Positions 43,894-53,470 of a DNA stretch of 64,000 nucleotides are shown piece by piece; position 1 is the stretch's first letter; every line of letters begins with the position of its first letter. The notes beneath the pieces are model-generated. The model searched no databases. It saw nothing but the letters and a program-made list of their open reading frames with translations, and was not told the origin of the DNA. Source of the DNA: Streptococcus lutetiensis (GTDB lineage: Bacteria; Bacillota; Bacilli; Lactobacillales; Streptococcaceae); assembly GCF_900475675.1 (NCBI RefSeq), contig NZ_LS483403.1, forward strand, positions 496,001 through 560,000, read 5' to 3'. The translations under genes and the position numbers were made by a program.

Positions 43894-44922
43894 TTATTTT
43901 ACAAACATAGCATCGCCAAAACTAAAGAAGCGGTAGCGTTCATCGATGGCGTGTTGGTAAGCTTCTAAGACGAATTCACGTCCGGCGAAAGCTGAAACCA
44001 ACATAACAAGTGTTGATTTTGGTAAGTGGAAGTTTGTTGAAAAGGCATCAACCACTTTGAACTCATAACCTGGTTTGATGAAAATGTTTGTCCAACCACT
44101 GTCAGCTTTGATTTCACCGTTGAATTTTGAACCGATAGTTTCAAGGGTACGAATTGAAGTTGTTCCAACCGCAACAACACGTCCACCAGCAGCTTTTACG
44201 TCGCGAAGGGTTTGGGCAGCTTCTTCAGACAAGCGGTAGAATTCAGAGTGCATTTCGTGTTTTTCAACATTATCAACAGAAACTGGACGGAATGTTCCAA
44301 GTCCAACGTGAAGTGTGACGTAGACAAGTTTTACGCCTTTTGCTTCAATTTTTTCAAGCAATTCTTTGGTGAAGTGAAGTCCAGCAGTTGGAGCGGCAGC
44401 AGAACCATTTTCTTTGGCGTAGACTGTTTGGTAACGGTCTGGGTCATCCAATTTTTCGTGAATGTATGGTGGCAATGGCATTTCACCAAGGCTTTCCAAA
44501 ATTTCAAGGAAGATACCATCGTAATTGAATTCAACGATACGACCACCGTGATCTAATTCTTCTACAACTGTGGCAGTCAAACGACCATCACCAAATGATA
44601 CTTTTGCTCCCACGCGCAAGCGTTTAGCGGGTTTTGCCAAAACTTCCCATTGGTCGCCTTCAGTATTTTTCAAAAGAAGTAATTCAACGTGACCGTGTGT
44701 GTCTGGTTTTTCACCGTAAAGACGAGCTGGGAGAACGCGTGTGTTATTCATGACCAGAGCATCACCAGGGTTTAGCTCATCAAGAATGTGGTCGAAGTGT
44801 GTATCAACCATTTCGTGTGTTTTGTGGTCAATGATTAAAAGTTTAGAACTATCTCGTTTTTCAAGAGGCGTTTGGGCAATTAACTCCTCTGGTAAATTAA
44901 AATCAAAATCATCGGTATGCAT
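43894..44922 (-). CDS. queA: S-adenosylmethionine:tRNA ribosyltransferase-isomerase
   Basis: QueA transfers the ribosyl part of SAM to 7-aminomethyl-7-deazaguanine in tRNA, making epoxyqueuosine. The 342-residue protein shows [44 protein letters not shown] and [13 protein letters not shown]. An extended -10 element (TGTTATAAT on the minus strand, 44971-44963) and AAGGAAAC precede it. No other queuosine genes are visible nearby. Confidence 0.96.
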   Translation of the reverse strand: MHTDDFDFNLPEELIAQTPLEKRDSSKLLIIDHKTHEMVDTHFDHILDELNPGDALVMNNTRVLPARLYGEKPDTHGHVELLLLKNTEGDQWEVLAKPAKRLRVGAKVSFGDGRLTATVVEELDHGGRIVEFNYDGIFLEILESLGEMPLPPYIHEKLDDPDRYQTVYAKENGSAAAPTAGLHFTKELLEKIEAKGVKLVYVTLHVGLGTFRPVSVDNVEKHEMHSEFYRLSEEAAQTLRDVKAAGGRVVAVGTTSIRTLETIGSKFNGEIKADSGWTNIFIKPGYEFKVVDAFSTNFHLPKSTLVMLVSAFAGREFVLEAYQHAIDERYRFFSFGDAMFVK

Positions 44923-45026
44923 AATCTAACATGTTTCCTTAATATTATATTCTCAACTAATCATTATAACACGATAAGCATTTTCCGTCATCTGGTCTTG
45001 TTTTAATTGTAACAATTCTAAAGAGA

Positions 45027-45035
45027 TGGTATAAT
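45027..45035 (+). promoter_or_regulatory. Extended -10 promoter of the VIT-family gene
   Basis: TGGTATAAT lies 50 bp upstream of the start. Confidence 0.6.
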
Positions 45036-45085
45036 AAAAATAATAAAGAAAATGCTTAAAAATTAATGGAAAGTGATGAAAAAAG

Positions 45086-45592
45086 ATGAAAGAAAAAATT
45101 GGAGACTACGCAAAATCAATCGTCTATGGTGGCATGGACGGGATTGTCACGACATTTGCGGTTGTTGCAGGAGCAGTCGGCGGTAACTTAGGAATCACGC
45201 CGATTGTCATTCTTGGCTTTTCAAATCTTCTGGCTGATGGCTTTTCAATGGCAGTCGGAGATTATTTGAGTTCAACAACTGAAAAATCGGTAGTTAAAGG
45301 TAAGGCAGTTAAGAATGCTGGAGCAACTTTCCTTTCATTCATCTTTTTTGGCTTGATTCCTCTTTTGTCTTACCTTTTGATTAATGTTTTTAGCATTTTT
45401 AGAGTTCACACTTTCATGATGGCTTGTATTTTGGTGTCACTTGCCCTAACCCTTTTAGGCTTTGTCAAAGCTTTGATAACCAAGAAAAGCAAACTCAAAG
45501 AAATTTTTAGAACCGTCTTGATTGGTTTAATCGCTGCGCTATTTGCTTACTATGTTGGAAATTTCCTAGGACAGATTGCAGGAACAAGATAG
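45086..45592 (+). CDS. Short VIT1/CCC1-family transporter
   Basis: VIT/CCC1 proteins move Fe2+ or Mn2+ across membranes. The 168-residue protein has the family start IVYGGMDGIVTTFAVVAGAVG and LADGFSMAVGDYLSSTTEK, with about five membrane helices. It goes almost directly from the second to the third helix, so the cytosolic metal-binding domain of eukaryotic VIT1 is missing, as in some short bacterial members. The ion is not known. Confidence 0.85.
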   Translation: MKEKIGDYAKSIVYGGMDGIVTTFAVVAGAVGGNLGITPIVILGFSNLLADGFSMAVGDYLSSTTEKSVVKGKAVKNAGATFLSFIFFGLIPLLSYLLINVFSIFRVHTFMMACILVSLALTLLGFVKALITKKSKLKEIFRTVLIGLIAALFAYYVGNFLGQIAGTR

Positions 45593-45602
45593 ACATAAAG
45601 GT

Positions 45603-45628
45603 CTGAGATTAATTCTCAGGCTTTTTTT
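45603..45628 (+). terminator. Terminator after the VIT-family gene
   Basis: CTGAGA pairs with TCTCAG, followed by GC and seven Ts. Confidence 0.88.
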
Positions 45629-45647
45629 ATTTCTCAAAATATTTTTC

Positions 45648-45701
45648 TTGACAAAAATTGGTATATACCATATAATAACTTTAGATAAATGGTATATACC
45701 A
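45648..45701 (+). promoter_or_regulatory. nagB promoter with two NagR-type operators
   Basis: TTGACA (45648-45653), a 17-bp spacer and TATAAT (45671-45676) form a perfect promoter. The palindrome TGGTATATACCA fills the spacer (45659-45670) and recurs downstream at 45690-45701; the centres are 31 bp apart, about three helical turns. This matches the GntR-family NagR operator known in streptococci, so amino-sugar induction is expected. Confidence 0.85.
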
Positions 45702-45724
45702 AAAAACAAGAATGGGGAAGTGTC

Positions 45725-46432
45725 ATGAAAGTAATTCGTGTTAATAATCAAATTGAAGGTGGTAAAACAGCATTTGCTTTGTTAAAAGGAGCTTTGGAAA
45801 ATGGTGCCAAAACTTTAGGGCTTGCAACAGGTAGCACACCACTTAGTTTCTATAAAGAAATTGCAAATAGTAATCTTGATTTTTCAGAAATGACAAGCAT
45901 TAACCTTGATGAATACGTAGGTTTGGCTGCAGATAATGACCAAAGTTATCATCATTTTATGCAGGAAAATCTTTTCCAATATAAACCATTTAAAGAAAGC
46001 TATTTGCCAAACGGTCTAGCTGAAGATTTGCAAGTAGAAGCAAAACATTATGATCAAATCATCAAGGAACATCCGATTGATTTTCAAATTTTGGGAATTG
46101 GTCGTAATGGTCACATTGGTTTTAACGAACCGGGGACATCATTTGACATGACAACACATATCGTTGATTTGACAGCAGATACCATTAAAGCTAATAGTCG
46201 ATTCTTTTCTAGCATGGATGAAGTCCCAAAACAAGCCATTTCAATGGGAATTAAGTCTATCTGTTCAGCTAAAATGGTTGTCTTGATGGCTTATGGCAAG
46301 GACAAAGCAGATGCTATTAATCAAATGCTTAATGGTCCCGTTAGCGAAGAGTTACCAGCTAGTGTTCTTCAACATCATCCAAATCTTGTTGTCATTGTTG
46401 ATGAGGCAGCTGCCAGTGAATTAAATCAATAA
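45725..46432 (+). CDS. nagB: Glucosamine-6-phosphate deaminase
   Basis: NagB converts glucosamine-6-phosphate to fructose-6-phosphate and ammonia. ATG 45725 follows GGGGAAG; the upstream ATG at 45689 lies in the operator. The 235 residues include [24 protein letters not shown] and [14 protein letters not shown], with the catalytic Asp and His regions. It is monocistronic and tightly controlled by two NagR-like sites. Confidence 0.97.
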   Translation: MKVIRVNNQIEGGKTAFALLKGALENGAKTLGLATGSTPLSFYKEIANSNLDFSEMTSINLDEYVGLAADNDQSYHHFMQENLFQYKPFKESYLPNGLAEDLQVEAKHYDQIIKEHPIDFQILGIGRNGHIGFNEPGTSFDMTTHIVDLTADTIKANSRFFSSMDEVPKQAISMGIKSICSAKMVVLMAYGKDKADAINQMLNGPVSEELPASVLQHHPNLVVIVDEAAASELNQ

Positions 46433-46438
46433 ATCATT

Positions 46439-46464
46439 CTGGGTGGCCTAGCTGCCCAGTTTTT
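46439..46464 (+). terminator. Terminator after nagB
   Basis: CTGGG(TG)GC pairs with GC(TG)CCCAG around CTA, then five Ts. Confidence 0.85.
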
Positions 46465-46490
46465 GGTGCTTCAAAAAATCTTATAGAACA

Positions 46491-46499
46491 TGGTACAAT
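46491..46499 (+). promoter_or_regulatory. Extended -10 promoter adjacent to the rsuA start
   Basis: TGGTACAAT ends 6 nt before the rsuA ATG. Confidence 0.6.
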
Positions 46500-46505
46500 A
46501 AGAAC

Positions 46506-47222
46506 ATGCGTTTAGATAAATTGTTAGGACAGGCGGGCTTTGGCTCAAGAAATCAAGTCAAAAAACTCATCAGAAGTCGTCAGGTTTATGTGGATGGCAG
46601 GCTAGCTGAGGCAGATAACTTGAACGTTGAGCCAAGTTTACAAGAGATAACTGTTTCGGGCAAACAGGTCACATTGTCTACTGAAAAATATTTTATTTTA
46701 AATAAACCGTCAGGAGTCGTTTCTGCGGTGTCTGATAAAGAACATCAGACGGTCATTAATTTGATTGCTGAAGCAGACCGAGTGCCAAAACTCTATCCAG
46801 TTGGGCGTTTAGACCGTGACACGGAAGGGCTACTTTTAATTACCAATAATGGTCCCTTGGGTTTTCGCATGCTTCATCCAAAATACCACGTTACAAAGAC
46901 CTATTATGTCGAAGTAAATGGTCTCTTAGCAGCTGATGCGCCAGCCTTTTTTGAAAATGGCGTGACCTTTGATGACGGAACGGTTTGTAAGCCTGCTAAG
47001 CTAGAGATAATTAAGACAAGTCTTGAAAAAAGCTCTGCTTATATCTCGATTGCGGAAGGAAAATTTCATCAAGTTAAGAAAATGTTTTTGGCTTATGGGG
47101 TCAAGGTCATTTACCTCCAACGAATGACTTTTGGTGACTTTGAACTTGGTGATTTACCAAGGGGACAATACCGAGAATTGAATACGAGAGAAACAGAAAT
47201 CTTGAAAAAGTATTTGGATTAA
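46506..47222 (+). CDS. rsuA: 16S rRNA pseudouridine synthase RsuA
   Basis: RsuA makes pseudouridine in 16S rRNA. The 238-residue protein begins with the S4 domain MRLDKLLGQAGFGSRNQVKK and continues with the catalytic domain: LYPVGRLDRDTEGLLLITNN with the catalytic Asp, HPKYHVTKTYYV and EGKFHQVKKMF. Only 6 nt separate the ATG from the -10 element and no Shine-Dalgarno is present, so the message may be leaderless. Confidence 0.94.
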   Translation: MRLDKLLGQAGFGSRNQVKKLIRSRQVYVDGRLAEADNLNVEPSLQEITVSGKQVTLSTEKYFILNKPSGVVSAVSDKEHQTVINLIAEADRVPKLYPVGRLDRDTEGLLLITNNGPLGFRMLHPKYHVTKTYYVEVNGLLAADAPAFFENGVTFDDGTVCKPAKLEIIKTSLEKSSAYISIAEGKFHQVKKMFLAYGVKVIYLQRMTFGDFELGDLPRGQYRELNTRETEILKKYLD

Positions 47223-47244
47223 TTTGAAGCTTTTTCAGGATTTT

Positions 47245-47252
47245 TTCGAATA
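47245..47252 (+). promoter_or_regulatory. SigX (ComX) cin-box of coiA
   Basis: TTCGAATA preceded by a T run lies 19 bp before the coiA start. It is the same variant octamer as upstream of comEA. Confidence 0.65.
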
Positions 47253-47271
47253 AAGAAGTAGGAGGTTTAAT

Positions 47272-48234
47272 ATGCTGTCTGCTCTTGATGAAAAAGATCG
47301 TTTGGTCTCCTTGTTAGATGAGATTTCTGAAAAGCAAACTTTTACTTGTCCAGCCTGTCATTCACCAGTTCGACTGAGACATGGTCAGATTATGCGTCCG
47401 CATTTTGCACATGTGTCGCTTAAAAATTGTGATTTTTATAGTGAAAATGAAAGTGACGAACATTTGCAGTTAAAAGCAGCACTTTACCAAGCTCTTTCAC
47501 AAAGTGAAAATGTAACCGTAGAAGCTGTCTTGCCAGAGCTGCATCAGGTTGCAGATGTTTTGGTCAATGATAACTTAGCTCTGGAAGTTCAGTGTTCTAG
47601 GCTATCAGAAAAACGTCTCAGAGAACGAACGACTTCTTATCGCAAGGCGGGCTTTAATGTTTTATGGCTTTTGGGAGAAACATTATGGCTTGGTGAGCGC
47701 TTAACGCCCCTACAGCGACACTTTCTTTACTTTTCACAGAATATGGGGTTTCATCTGTGGGAGTTAGATGCTAAGCAAAGGCTTGTTCGACTACATTATT
47801 TAATTTATGAAGATTGGCACGGTAAAGTGCATTATTTGACGAAAAGCTGCTCGCTCTCAGGAAACTTAATGGCATTTTTCAGACTTCCTTATCAAAAACA
47901 AAAGCTCTCAACTTACGACGTTAATCAAGACTCAAATTTATTAAGCTATATTCAAAGGCAACTATCTTCTCGAAATACTTCTTGGTTAAAGCGCCAAGAA
48001 AAGGCTTATTTACAAGGGAAAAATCTTCTCACACTGCCTTTGTCAGCTTATTTTCCGCAAGTTAGGCCCCCAGAAGTTAAGGATGGCTTTTGTCAAATTT
48101 CACAAGACTTATCAGACTTTTATGAGACCTTTAGGCGTTATTATCAAAATCAAAGTGAAAAAGGTGTTCAAAGACTTTACCCGCCAGCTTATTATGGTAG
48201 AATGGTTAATAATGCCAAGAAAAGGAGAACATAA
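47272..48234 (+). CDS. coiA: Competence protein CoiA
   Basis: CoiA is a late competence protein needed for processing incoming DNA. The 320-residue protein has an N-terminal zinc-finger-like region ([20 protein letters not shown]), a nuclease-type core ([23 protein letters not shown]) and a variable C-terminus. GGAGG precedes the ATG and a cin-box lies upstream. The stop shares a base with the pepF start. The frame is intact, unlike comEC. Confidence 0.93.
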   Translation: MLSALDEKDRLVSLLDEISEKQTFTCPACHSPVRLRHGQIMRPHFAHVSLKNCDFYSENESDEHLQLKAALYQALSQSENVTVEAVLPELHQVADVLVNDNLALEVQCSRLSEKRLRERTTSYRKAGFNVLWLLGETLWLGERLTPLQRHFLYFSQNMGFHLWELDAKQRLVRLHYLIYEDWHGKVHYLTKSCSLSGNLMAFFRLPYQKQKLSTYDVNQDSNLLSYIQRQLSSRNTSWLKRQEKAYLQGKNLLTLPLSAYFPQVRPPEVKDGFCQISQDLSDFYETFRRYYQNQSEKGVQRLYPPAYYGRMVNNAKKRRT

Positions 48235-50036
48235 TGTCAGATAATCGTAGTCATATCGATGAAAAATATAAATGGGATCTAAGCACTGTTTTTGCGACTG
48301 ATGACGCTTGGGAGGCTGAATTAGCTAAGTTAGATGCTGGTTTAGAAGATGCTAAAAAATACAAAGGTCACTTGACGCAATCAAGTAAGAATTTGCTAAC
48401 TATGACGGAGCATTATCTTGATTTGTCACGCAGATTGGAAAAAGTTTACGTCTATGCATCAATGAAAAATGACCAAGATACAACAGTGGCAAAATACCAA
48501 GAATACCAAGCTAAAGCCACAGCACTTTATGCTAAATACAGTGAAGTCTTTGCTTTTTACGAACCAGAATTGATGAAATTATCAGCTGAAGATTTTGCGG
48601 CATTTGTTGCTGAGACGCCAGCACTATCAGCTTATACGCATTTCTTTGAACAACTTTTCAAACGCCAAGCACATGTCTTGTCACAAAAAGAAGAAGAACT
48701 CTTAGCTGGTGCACACGAAATTTTTGGTGCTGCTGGTGAAACTTTTGAAATTCTGGATAATGCTGATATTGTTTTCCCAGAGGTTTTAGATGATGAAGGC
48801 AATGAGGTACAATTAACACATGGTAATTTCATTAGTCTTTTGGAATCAAAAAATCGCGACGTCCGAAAAGCAGCTTATGAAGCGATGTATGCCACTTATG
48901 AACAATTCCAACACACTTACGCTAAGACATTACAGACAAATGTTAAGGTTCATAACTATGATGCGCGTGTTCACCACTTCAAGTCAGCACGTGAGGCAGC
49001 ACTTTCTGCTAACTTCATTCCAGAAGCAGTTTATGATACATTGATTGACCGTGTGAATGCACACTTGTCACTGCTTCATCGTTATGTGGCACTTCGTAAG
49101 AAAGTTCTTAAATTGGACGATTTGAAAATGTATGATATTCATACACCATTGTCTGAAATGGATATGAGTTTCACTTATGAAGAAGCTTTGAAAAAAGCAG
49201 AAGAAGTTTTGGCTATCTTCGGTAAAGATTATTCTGAACGTGTTCACCGTGCTTTCACAGAACGTTGGATTGACGTTCATGTCAATAAAGGAAAACGCTC
49301 AGGAGCTTATTCTGGTGGGGCTTACGATACCAACGCCTTTATGCTTTTGAACTGGCAAGATACGCTTGATAATCTGTTTACTTTGGTACATGAAACTGGG
49401 CACAGCCTTCATTCAACATTTACTCGTGAAAATCAACCGTATGTCTACGGTGATTACAGCATTTTCTTAGCTGAAATTGCTTCAACAACCAATGAAAATA
49501 TTTTAACGGAAACGCTTTTGAAAGAAGTTGACGATGATAAAGCTCGCTTTGCGATTTTGAATCATTTCTTGGATGGTTTTAAAGGAACAATCTTCCGTCA
49601 AGCACAATTTGCAGAGTTTGAAGATATGATTCATAAAGCAGACCAAGCTGGTGAAGTATTGACAAGCGAATACCTTAACAATCTTTATGCAGACCTAAAT
49701 GAAAAATATTATGGTCTTAGCAAGGAAGACAATCCGGAAATTCAATACGAATGGGCACGTATTCCGCATTTCTACTACAACTATTATGTTTATCAATACG
49801 CAACAGGTTTTGCAGCAGCAAGCTACCTAGCTGATAAAGTGGTTCACGGTACACAAGTTGATATCGACCGTTACCTTGATTACCTCAAGGCTGGTAATTC
49901 TGATTACCCACTTAATGTGATTGAAAAAGCTGGAGTTGATATGACAAGTAGTGATTATCTGGATGCTGCCTTCAAGATTTTTGAAGACCGCCTAAATGAA
50001 CTAGAAGCCTTGGTTGAAAAAGGGGCACACCTTTAA
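48234..50036 (+). CDS. pepF: Oligoendopeptidase F
   Basis: PepF is a cytosolic M3 zinc metallopeptidase that cuts short peptides. The 600-residue protein has the zinc motif HETGHSLH near residue 387 and the downstream Glu in [11 protein letters not shown]. It is translationally coupled to coiA, the conserved streptococcal order, though no direct role in competence is established. Confidence 0.95.
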   Translation: MSDNRSHIDEKYKWDLSTVFATDDAWEAELAKLDAGLEDAKKYKGHLTQSSKNLLTMTEHYLDLSRRLEKVYVYASMKNDQDTTVAKYQEYQAKATALYAKYSEVFAFYEPELMKLSAEDFAAFVAETPALSAYTHFFEQLFKRQAHVLSQKEEELLAGAHEIFGAAGETFEILDNADIVFPEVLDDEGNEVQLTHGNFISLLESKNRDVRKAAYEAMYATYEQFQHTYAKTLQTNVKVHNYDARVHHFKSAREAALSANFIPEAVYDTLIDRVNAHLSLLHRYVALRKKVLKLDDLKMYDIHTPLSEMDMSFTYEEALKKAEEVLAIFGKDYSERVHRAFTERWIDVHVNKGKRSGAYSGGAYDTNAFMLLNWQDTLDNLFTLVHETGHSLHSTFTRENQPYVYGDYSIFLAEIASTTNENILTETLLKEVDDDKARFAILNHFLDGFKGTIFRQAQFAEFEDMIHKADQAGEVLTSEYLNNLYADLNEKYYGLSKEDNPEIQYEWARIPHFYYNYYVYQYATGFAAASYLADKVVHGTQVDIDRYLDYLKAGNSDYPLNVIEKAGVDMTSSDYLDAAFKIFEDRLNELEALVEKGAHL

Positions 50037-50073
50037 AATAGTTTTTGAGATTGGATGATTTCAGTCTCTTTTA

Positions 50074-50082
50074 TGTTATAAT
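50074..50082 (+). promoter_or_regulatory. Extended -10 promoter of the GNAT gene
   Basis: TGTTATAAT lies 22 bp before the GNAT start. Confidence 0.55.
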
Positions 50083-50104
50083 GGAAAAATTTGGAGGTGC
50101 TGGT

Positions 50105-50602
50105 ATGGAAATTCGACCAATTGACTTTTGTGATGAAGAAGCTTACTGCTCTTTTCTAGCGTCTTTTAAAAATGATGATAATCCTTTTGTTGCTCCTGAG
50201 ACGACGCGCGAAGTCACTGATTTTAAGGTGTTTGTAGAAAATAGCAGAGCTCAAGAAAGAGAAGCTGCTCATCCAGATTATTCGACAGTGACCACTTATT
50301 ATACGTTTGTAGATGGTAGCATTGCTGCGCGAATTGCTTGTCGTTGGCAACTTGAAAAAGGAAATCTATCGACTGTTGGTGGACATATCGGCTATCAAAC
50401 CTCACCAAAATTTAGACGACAAGGTATTATGACAAGACCTCTTAACTTTGCCCTTGAAGAATATGGTAAACGTGGGATTAGTCCCGTTTTGATCACAGCA
50501 CGTGAAGACAATATTGCCAGTCGTCACATTATTGAAAAAGCTGGCGGGGCTTTAGAAAATAGTATTGATTTAGAAGACGGGCAGCGTTTAGCACGTTATT
50601 AG
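50105..50602 (+). CDS. GNAT family N-acetyltransferase
   Basis: ATG 50105 follows GGAGGTG and gives MEIRPIDFCDEEAYCSFLAS. The 165-residue protein has the acetyl-CoA loop in SPKFRRQGIMTRPLNFALEE and the C-terminal ASRHIIEKAGG. The substrate is unknown. It precedes the HAD hydrolase by 19 nt and probably shares its transcript. Confidence 0.88.
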   Translation: MEIRPIDFCDEEAYCSFLASFKNDDNPFVAPETTREVTDFKVFVENSRAQEREAAHPDYSTVTTYYTFVDGSIAARIACRWQLEKGNLSTVGGHIGYQTSPKFRRQGIMTRPLNFALEEYGKRGISPVLITAREDNIASRHIIEKAGGALENSIDLEDGQRLARY

Positions 50603-50621
50603 ATTAGATTGGAGAAATAGA

Positions 50622-51233
50622 TTGACAACTTTGATTTGGGATTTTGATGGAACTTTGGTGGACTCATATGAGGCAATTGGGGAGGCTTTGAAAGACACCT
50701 ATGCACATTATGACCTTACTTTTAATGAAGAATGGGTTATGTCGTTTATCATCAAAGAATCGGTTAAGGCTTTGCTTTACAAGGTGGCTAAAGAGGAAGA
50801 TTTGGATTTTGCTGAGCTGTCTAGTTTCTTTAAAAAAGAGCAAGAGGCGAGTGACCACAAGATTAATCCAATGCCACACATGGCAGAGATCTTAAAGCAA
50901 ACCAAGCAAGCTGGCGTTAGCCATTTTGTCTATACTCATAAAGGCATTACGGCCAATGATGTTTTAGAAAGATTAGGTGTGCATCAGTATTTCACAGAAG
51001 TAGTGACATCGGCCAATGGCTTTGCACGTAAACCTGAGCCAGAAGCTATTGATTATCTGCTTGAAAAATACCATCTTGATAAGTCTGATACTTATTACGT
51101 TGGTGACCGTCGTATTGATGTTGAAGCGGCTGAGAATGCAGGTATCAAGTCAATCAATCTGGGTCAACCAAACTCAAAAATCAATCAAAAAATTGCAGAT
51201 TTGTCTGATATTCCAGTACTTTTAAAAGCATGA
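50622..51233 (+). CDS. HAD-superfamily hydrolase (phosphoglycolate phosphatase-like)
   Basis: The 203-residue protein starts at TTG after GGAGAA and carries motif I WDFDGTLVDS, motif II FVYTHKG, motif III Lys near FARKPEPEAI and motif IV YVGDRRIDVEAAENAG. It is a cytosolic phosphatase of subclass IA with unknown substrate. Confidence 0.9.
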   Translation: MTTLIWDFDGTLVDSYEAIGEALKDTYAHYDLTFNEEWVMSFIIKESVKALLYKVAKEEDLDFAELSSFFKKEQEASDHKINPMPHMAEILKQTKQAGVSHFVYTHKGITANDVLERLGVHQYFTEVVTSANGFARKPEPEAIDYLLEKYHLDKSDTYYVGDRRIDVEAAENAGIKSINLGQPNSKINQKIADLSDIPVLLKA

Positions 51234-51244
51234 AAAACTAGCTA

Positions 51245-51273
51245 TTCACATCGGCTTTATTTTGCTATATAAT
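51245..51273 (+). promoter_or_regulatory. Promoter adjacent to the O-methyltransferase start
   Basis: TTCACA (51245-51250) and TATAAT (51268-51273) are 17 bp apart; the ATG begins 8 nt after the -10 box. Confidence 0.65.
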
Positions 51274-51280
51274 AAGAGTT

Positions 51281-51982
51281 ATGGTTAAATCATATTCAAA
51301 AACAGCAAATCACAATATGCGACGTCCTGTTGTCAAAGAGGGTGTCGTGCGTTATATGCGAACACGTCAAAAGCAAAATGACGGTTTTTTAGCTGAATTA
51401 GAAGCTTTTGCACATCAAGAAAATATCCCGATTATCCAGCACGAAGTCGTAGCTTATTTCCGTTTCTTGTTGCAAACCTTGCAACCTAAGAATATCTTGG
51501 AAATTGGAACAGCAATTGGTTTTTCAGCGCTTTTGATGGCAGAAAATGCACCAGAAGCTAAGATTACAACACTCGATCGTAATCCAGAAATGATTGCTTT
51601 TGCTAAGGAAAACTTTGCAAAGTATGACACTCGCAAGCAAATCACATTGGTTGAAGGCGATGCCGTTGATACTCTTTCACCCCTTGAAGGTGAGTATGAC
51701 TTTGTCTTCATGGATTCTGCAAAATCAAAATACATCGTCTTTTTGCCAGAAGTTTTGAAACACTTGAAAGTTGGAGGTGTTGTGATTTTTGACGATGTCT
51801 TCCAAGGTGGTGATATTGTCAAACCAATCGAAGAAGTGCGTCGCGGACAGCGCACGATTTACCGTGGGCTTCAACGACTTTTTGACGCAACGCTTGATAA
51901 TCCAAATCTGACAGCAAGCCTTTTACCACTTAGTGACGGACTGCTAATGCTCTGTAAAAATGCTGAAGATGTAGAACTGTAA
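51281..51982 (+). CDS. O-methyltransferase, probable tRNA 5-hydroxyuridine methyltransferase (TrmR/YrrM-like)
   Basis: The 233-residue Methyltransf_3 protein has NILEIGTAIGFSALLMAENA as the SAM loop, ITTLDRNPEMI, and DFVFMDSAKSKY with VVIFDDVFQGG for metal and substrate. The closest characterised Firmicute relative, YrrM/TrmR, methylates ho5U34 in tRNA. This assignment is by family resemblance. The ATG follows the -10 box directly with no Shine-Dalgarno. Confidence 0.85.
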   Translation: MVKSYSKTANHNMRRPVVKEGVVRYMRTRQKQNDGFLAELEAFAHQENIPIIQHEVVAYFRFLLQTLQPKNILEIGTAIGFSALLMAENAPEAKITTLDRNPEMIAFAKENFAKYDTRKQITLVEGDAVDTLSPLEGEYDFVFMDSAKSKYIVFLPEVLKHLKVGGVVIFDDVFQGGDIVKPIEEVRRGQRTIYRGLQRLFDATLDNPNLTASLLPLSDGLLMLCKNAEDVEL

Positions 51983-52006
51983 AATTAAGCAACATTTAAG
52001 TTATTG

Positions 52007-52015
52007 TGGTATACT
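52007..52015 (+). promoter_or_regulatory. Extended -10 promoter of prsA
   Basis: TGGTATACT lies 36 bp before the prsA start. Confidence 0.5.
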
Positions 52016-52051
52016 AATGGAGTTAAAGACAAATTAAGGAGTTTAATATCA

Positions 52052-53113
52052 ATGGCTAACAAAGAAAAATCAGGATTTACAAAAATGATCCAAAGCAAGG
52101 CTTTTAAAGGTGTTTCTATTGCCGTGGCTTCAGCTCTTATCGGTGCTGGCGTTACTTACCTTGCTACAAACAACAATTCTGAAACTAAAGCTCTTGTTAC
52201 AATGAAAGGTAACACAATTACAGTATCAGACTTCTACAGTGCTGCAAAAAGTTCAAAATCTTCACAACAAACAATGTTGAACTTGATTTTGTCACGTGTC
52301 TTTGAAGACCAATATGGAAGCAAAGTTTCAGATAAAGAAGTGACTGAAGCTTACAATAAAACTGCTTCATCATATGGTTCATCATTCTCAAGTGCACTTC
52401 AAGCTGCTGGTTTGACAACAGATACTTACAAGCAACAAATTCGCACATCAATGTTAGTGGAATATGCTGTTAAAGAAGCTGCCAAAGATAAATTGACAAC
52501 TAAAAACTACAAAGAAGCTTACAAAGATTACACCCCTGATACAACAGCTACAGTTATTGCTTTGAGCAACGAAGACAAAGCTAACTCAGTTCACGATCAA
52601 GCAACTGCGGATGGCGCTGATTTTGATAAAATCGCTAAAGAAAACACAATAGCTAAGAAAACTGAATACACATTTGACTCAGCAGATACAAAACTTCCAA
52701 CAGATGTTATGGATGCTGCATTCAAACAAAATGAAGGTTCAGTTTCAGATGTTATCAAAGTAATGAATTCTTCAACATATTCATACACTTACTACATCGT
52801 TAAGACAACTAAGAAAACAGATAAAAACTCTGATTGGAAGACATACAAAAAACGCTTGAAGAAAGCTATCATGGCTAAATATCAAAACGACACAAACTTC
52901 CAAAATCAAGTTATTGCTAAAGCTCTTGATAAAGCTAACGTGAAGATTAAAGATAACACCTTTGCAAGTATTCTTTCACAATATGCAACAAGCTCATCAT
53001 CAAGTTCTTCAGCTTCATCATCAAAAGCTTCATCAACTTCTTCTGAAGCAAGCTCATCAAGTTCAACAGAAGAATCATCAACAACTGAATCATCTACAGA
53101 TTCAGCTGAATAA
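52052..53113 (+). CDS. prsA: PrsA-like foldase lacking a lipobox cysteine
   Basis: PrsA helps fold exported proteins at the cell surface. ATG 52052 with AAGGAG gives 353 residues. The core matches streptococcal PrsA (VTMKGNTITVSDFYSAAKSS, NLILSRVFEDQYG, QQIRTSMLVEYAVKEAA) with a parvulin-like middle. The N-terminus has one hydrophobic segment (FKGVSIAVASALIGAGVTYL) and contains no Cys at all, so the usual lipoprotein anchor is absent and the protein is membrane-spanning or cleaved. The C-terminus is a 40-residue Ser-rich tail. Confidence 0.9.
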   Translation: MANKEKSGFTKMIQSKAFKGVSIAVASALIGAGVTYLATNNNSETKALVTMKGNTITVSDFYSAAKSSKSSQQTMLNLILSRVFEDQYGSKVSDKEVTEAYNKTASSYGSSFSSALQAAGLTTDTYKQQIRTSMLVEYAVKEAAKDKLTTKNYKEAYKDYTPDTTATVIALSNEDKANSVHDQATADGADFDKIAKENTIAKKTEYTFDSADTKLPTDVMDAAFKQNEGSVSDVIKVMNSSTYSYTYYIVKTTKKTDKNSDWKTYKKRLKKAIMAKYQNDTNFQNQVIAKALDKANVKIKDNTFASILSQYATSSSSSSSASSSKASSTSSEASSSSSTEESSTTESSTDSAE

Positions 53114-53118
53114 GCTAC

Positions 53119-53147
53119 TTGACCAGAAGCTTAAAATACAGTACAAT
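53119..53147 (+). promoter_or_regulatory. Promoter of the alaS T-box leader
   Basis: TTGACC (53119-53124) and TACAAT (53142-53147) are 17 bp apart, just after the prsA stop. Confidence 0.75.
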
Positions 53148-53153
53148 TAAAAA

Positions 53154-53389
53154 GATTGAGAATCGTTTTTAAAAATTCAGATTCAGAAAAGTGGCGGTTG
53201 CTGCGAGCCATGGATGAAGTTAAAAATGTGCTACTCATGTTTTCTAATTGTCAATATTGGTAACCGAGTTACCAGGGTCAAATGCAAGAAAAAACAATTT
53301 AAGAGATAAATGAAGAATGACAGGTTCATTGAAAAGAGGTGGTACCGTGGCTAACGTCACCCTCTATGAGATGGACTTGCCGTTTTTTG
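53154..53389 (+). ncRNA. T-box riboswitch (alanine)
   Basis: The leader contains the conserved T-box core TGGTACCGTG (53340-53349), flanked by AGAGG and CCTCT arms of the antiterminator, and ends near a T6 run (53383-53388). A GCT triplet followed by A at 53230-53232, on the 3' side of stem I, is a plausible Ala specifier. Uncharged tRNA-Ala should raise alaS expression. The terminator stem was not resolved by eye. Confidence 0.85.
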
Positions 53390-53470
53390 TATCCTTAATG
53401 GCATAAAAGATGATTTCAATCTATGGCAAGCGTTGTAACATCGCTTAGTAACAAGAAAAGGAAAGATAAA

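Noticed and set aside
44212-44556. 114-codon frame antisense to queA
   Set aside because: It is a codon-structure shadow of queA with unlikely composition.
52962-53150. Gln/His-rich frame at the prsA 3' end
   Set aside because: It arises from the repetitive Ser codons of the PrsA tail read in another frame.
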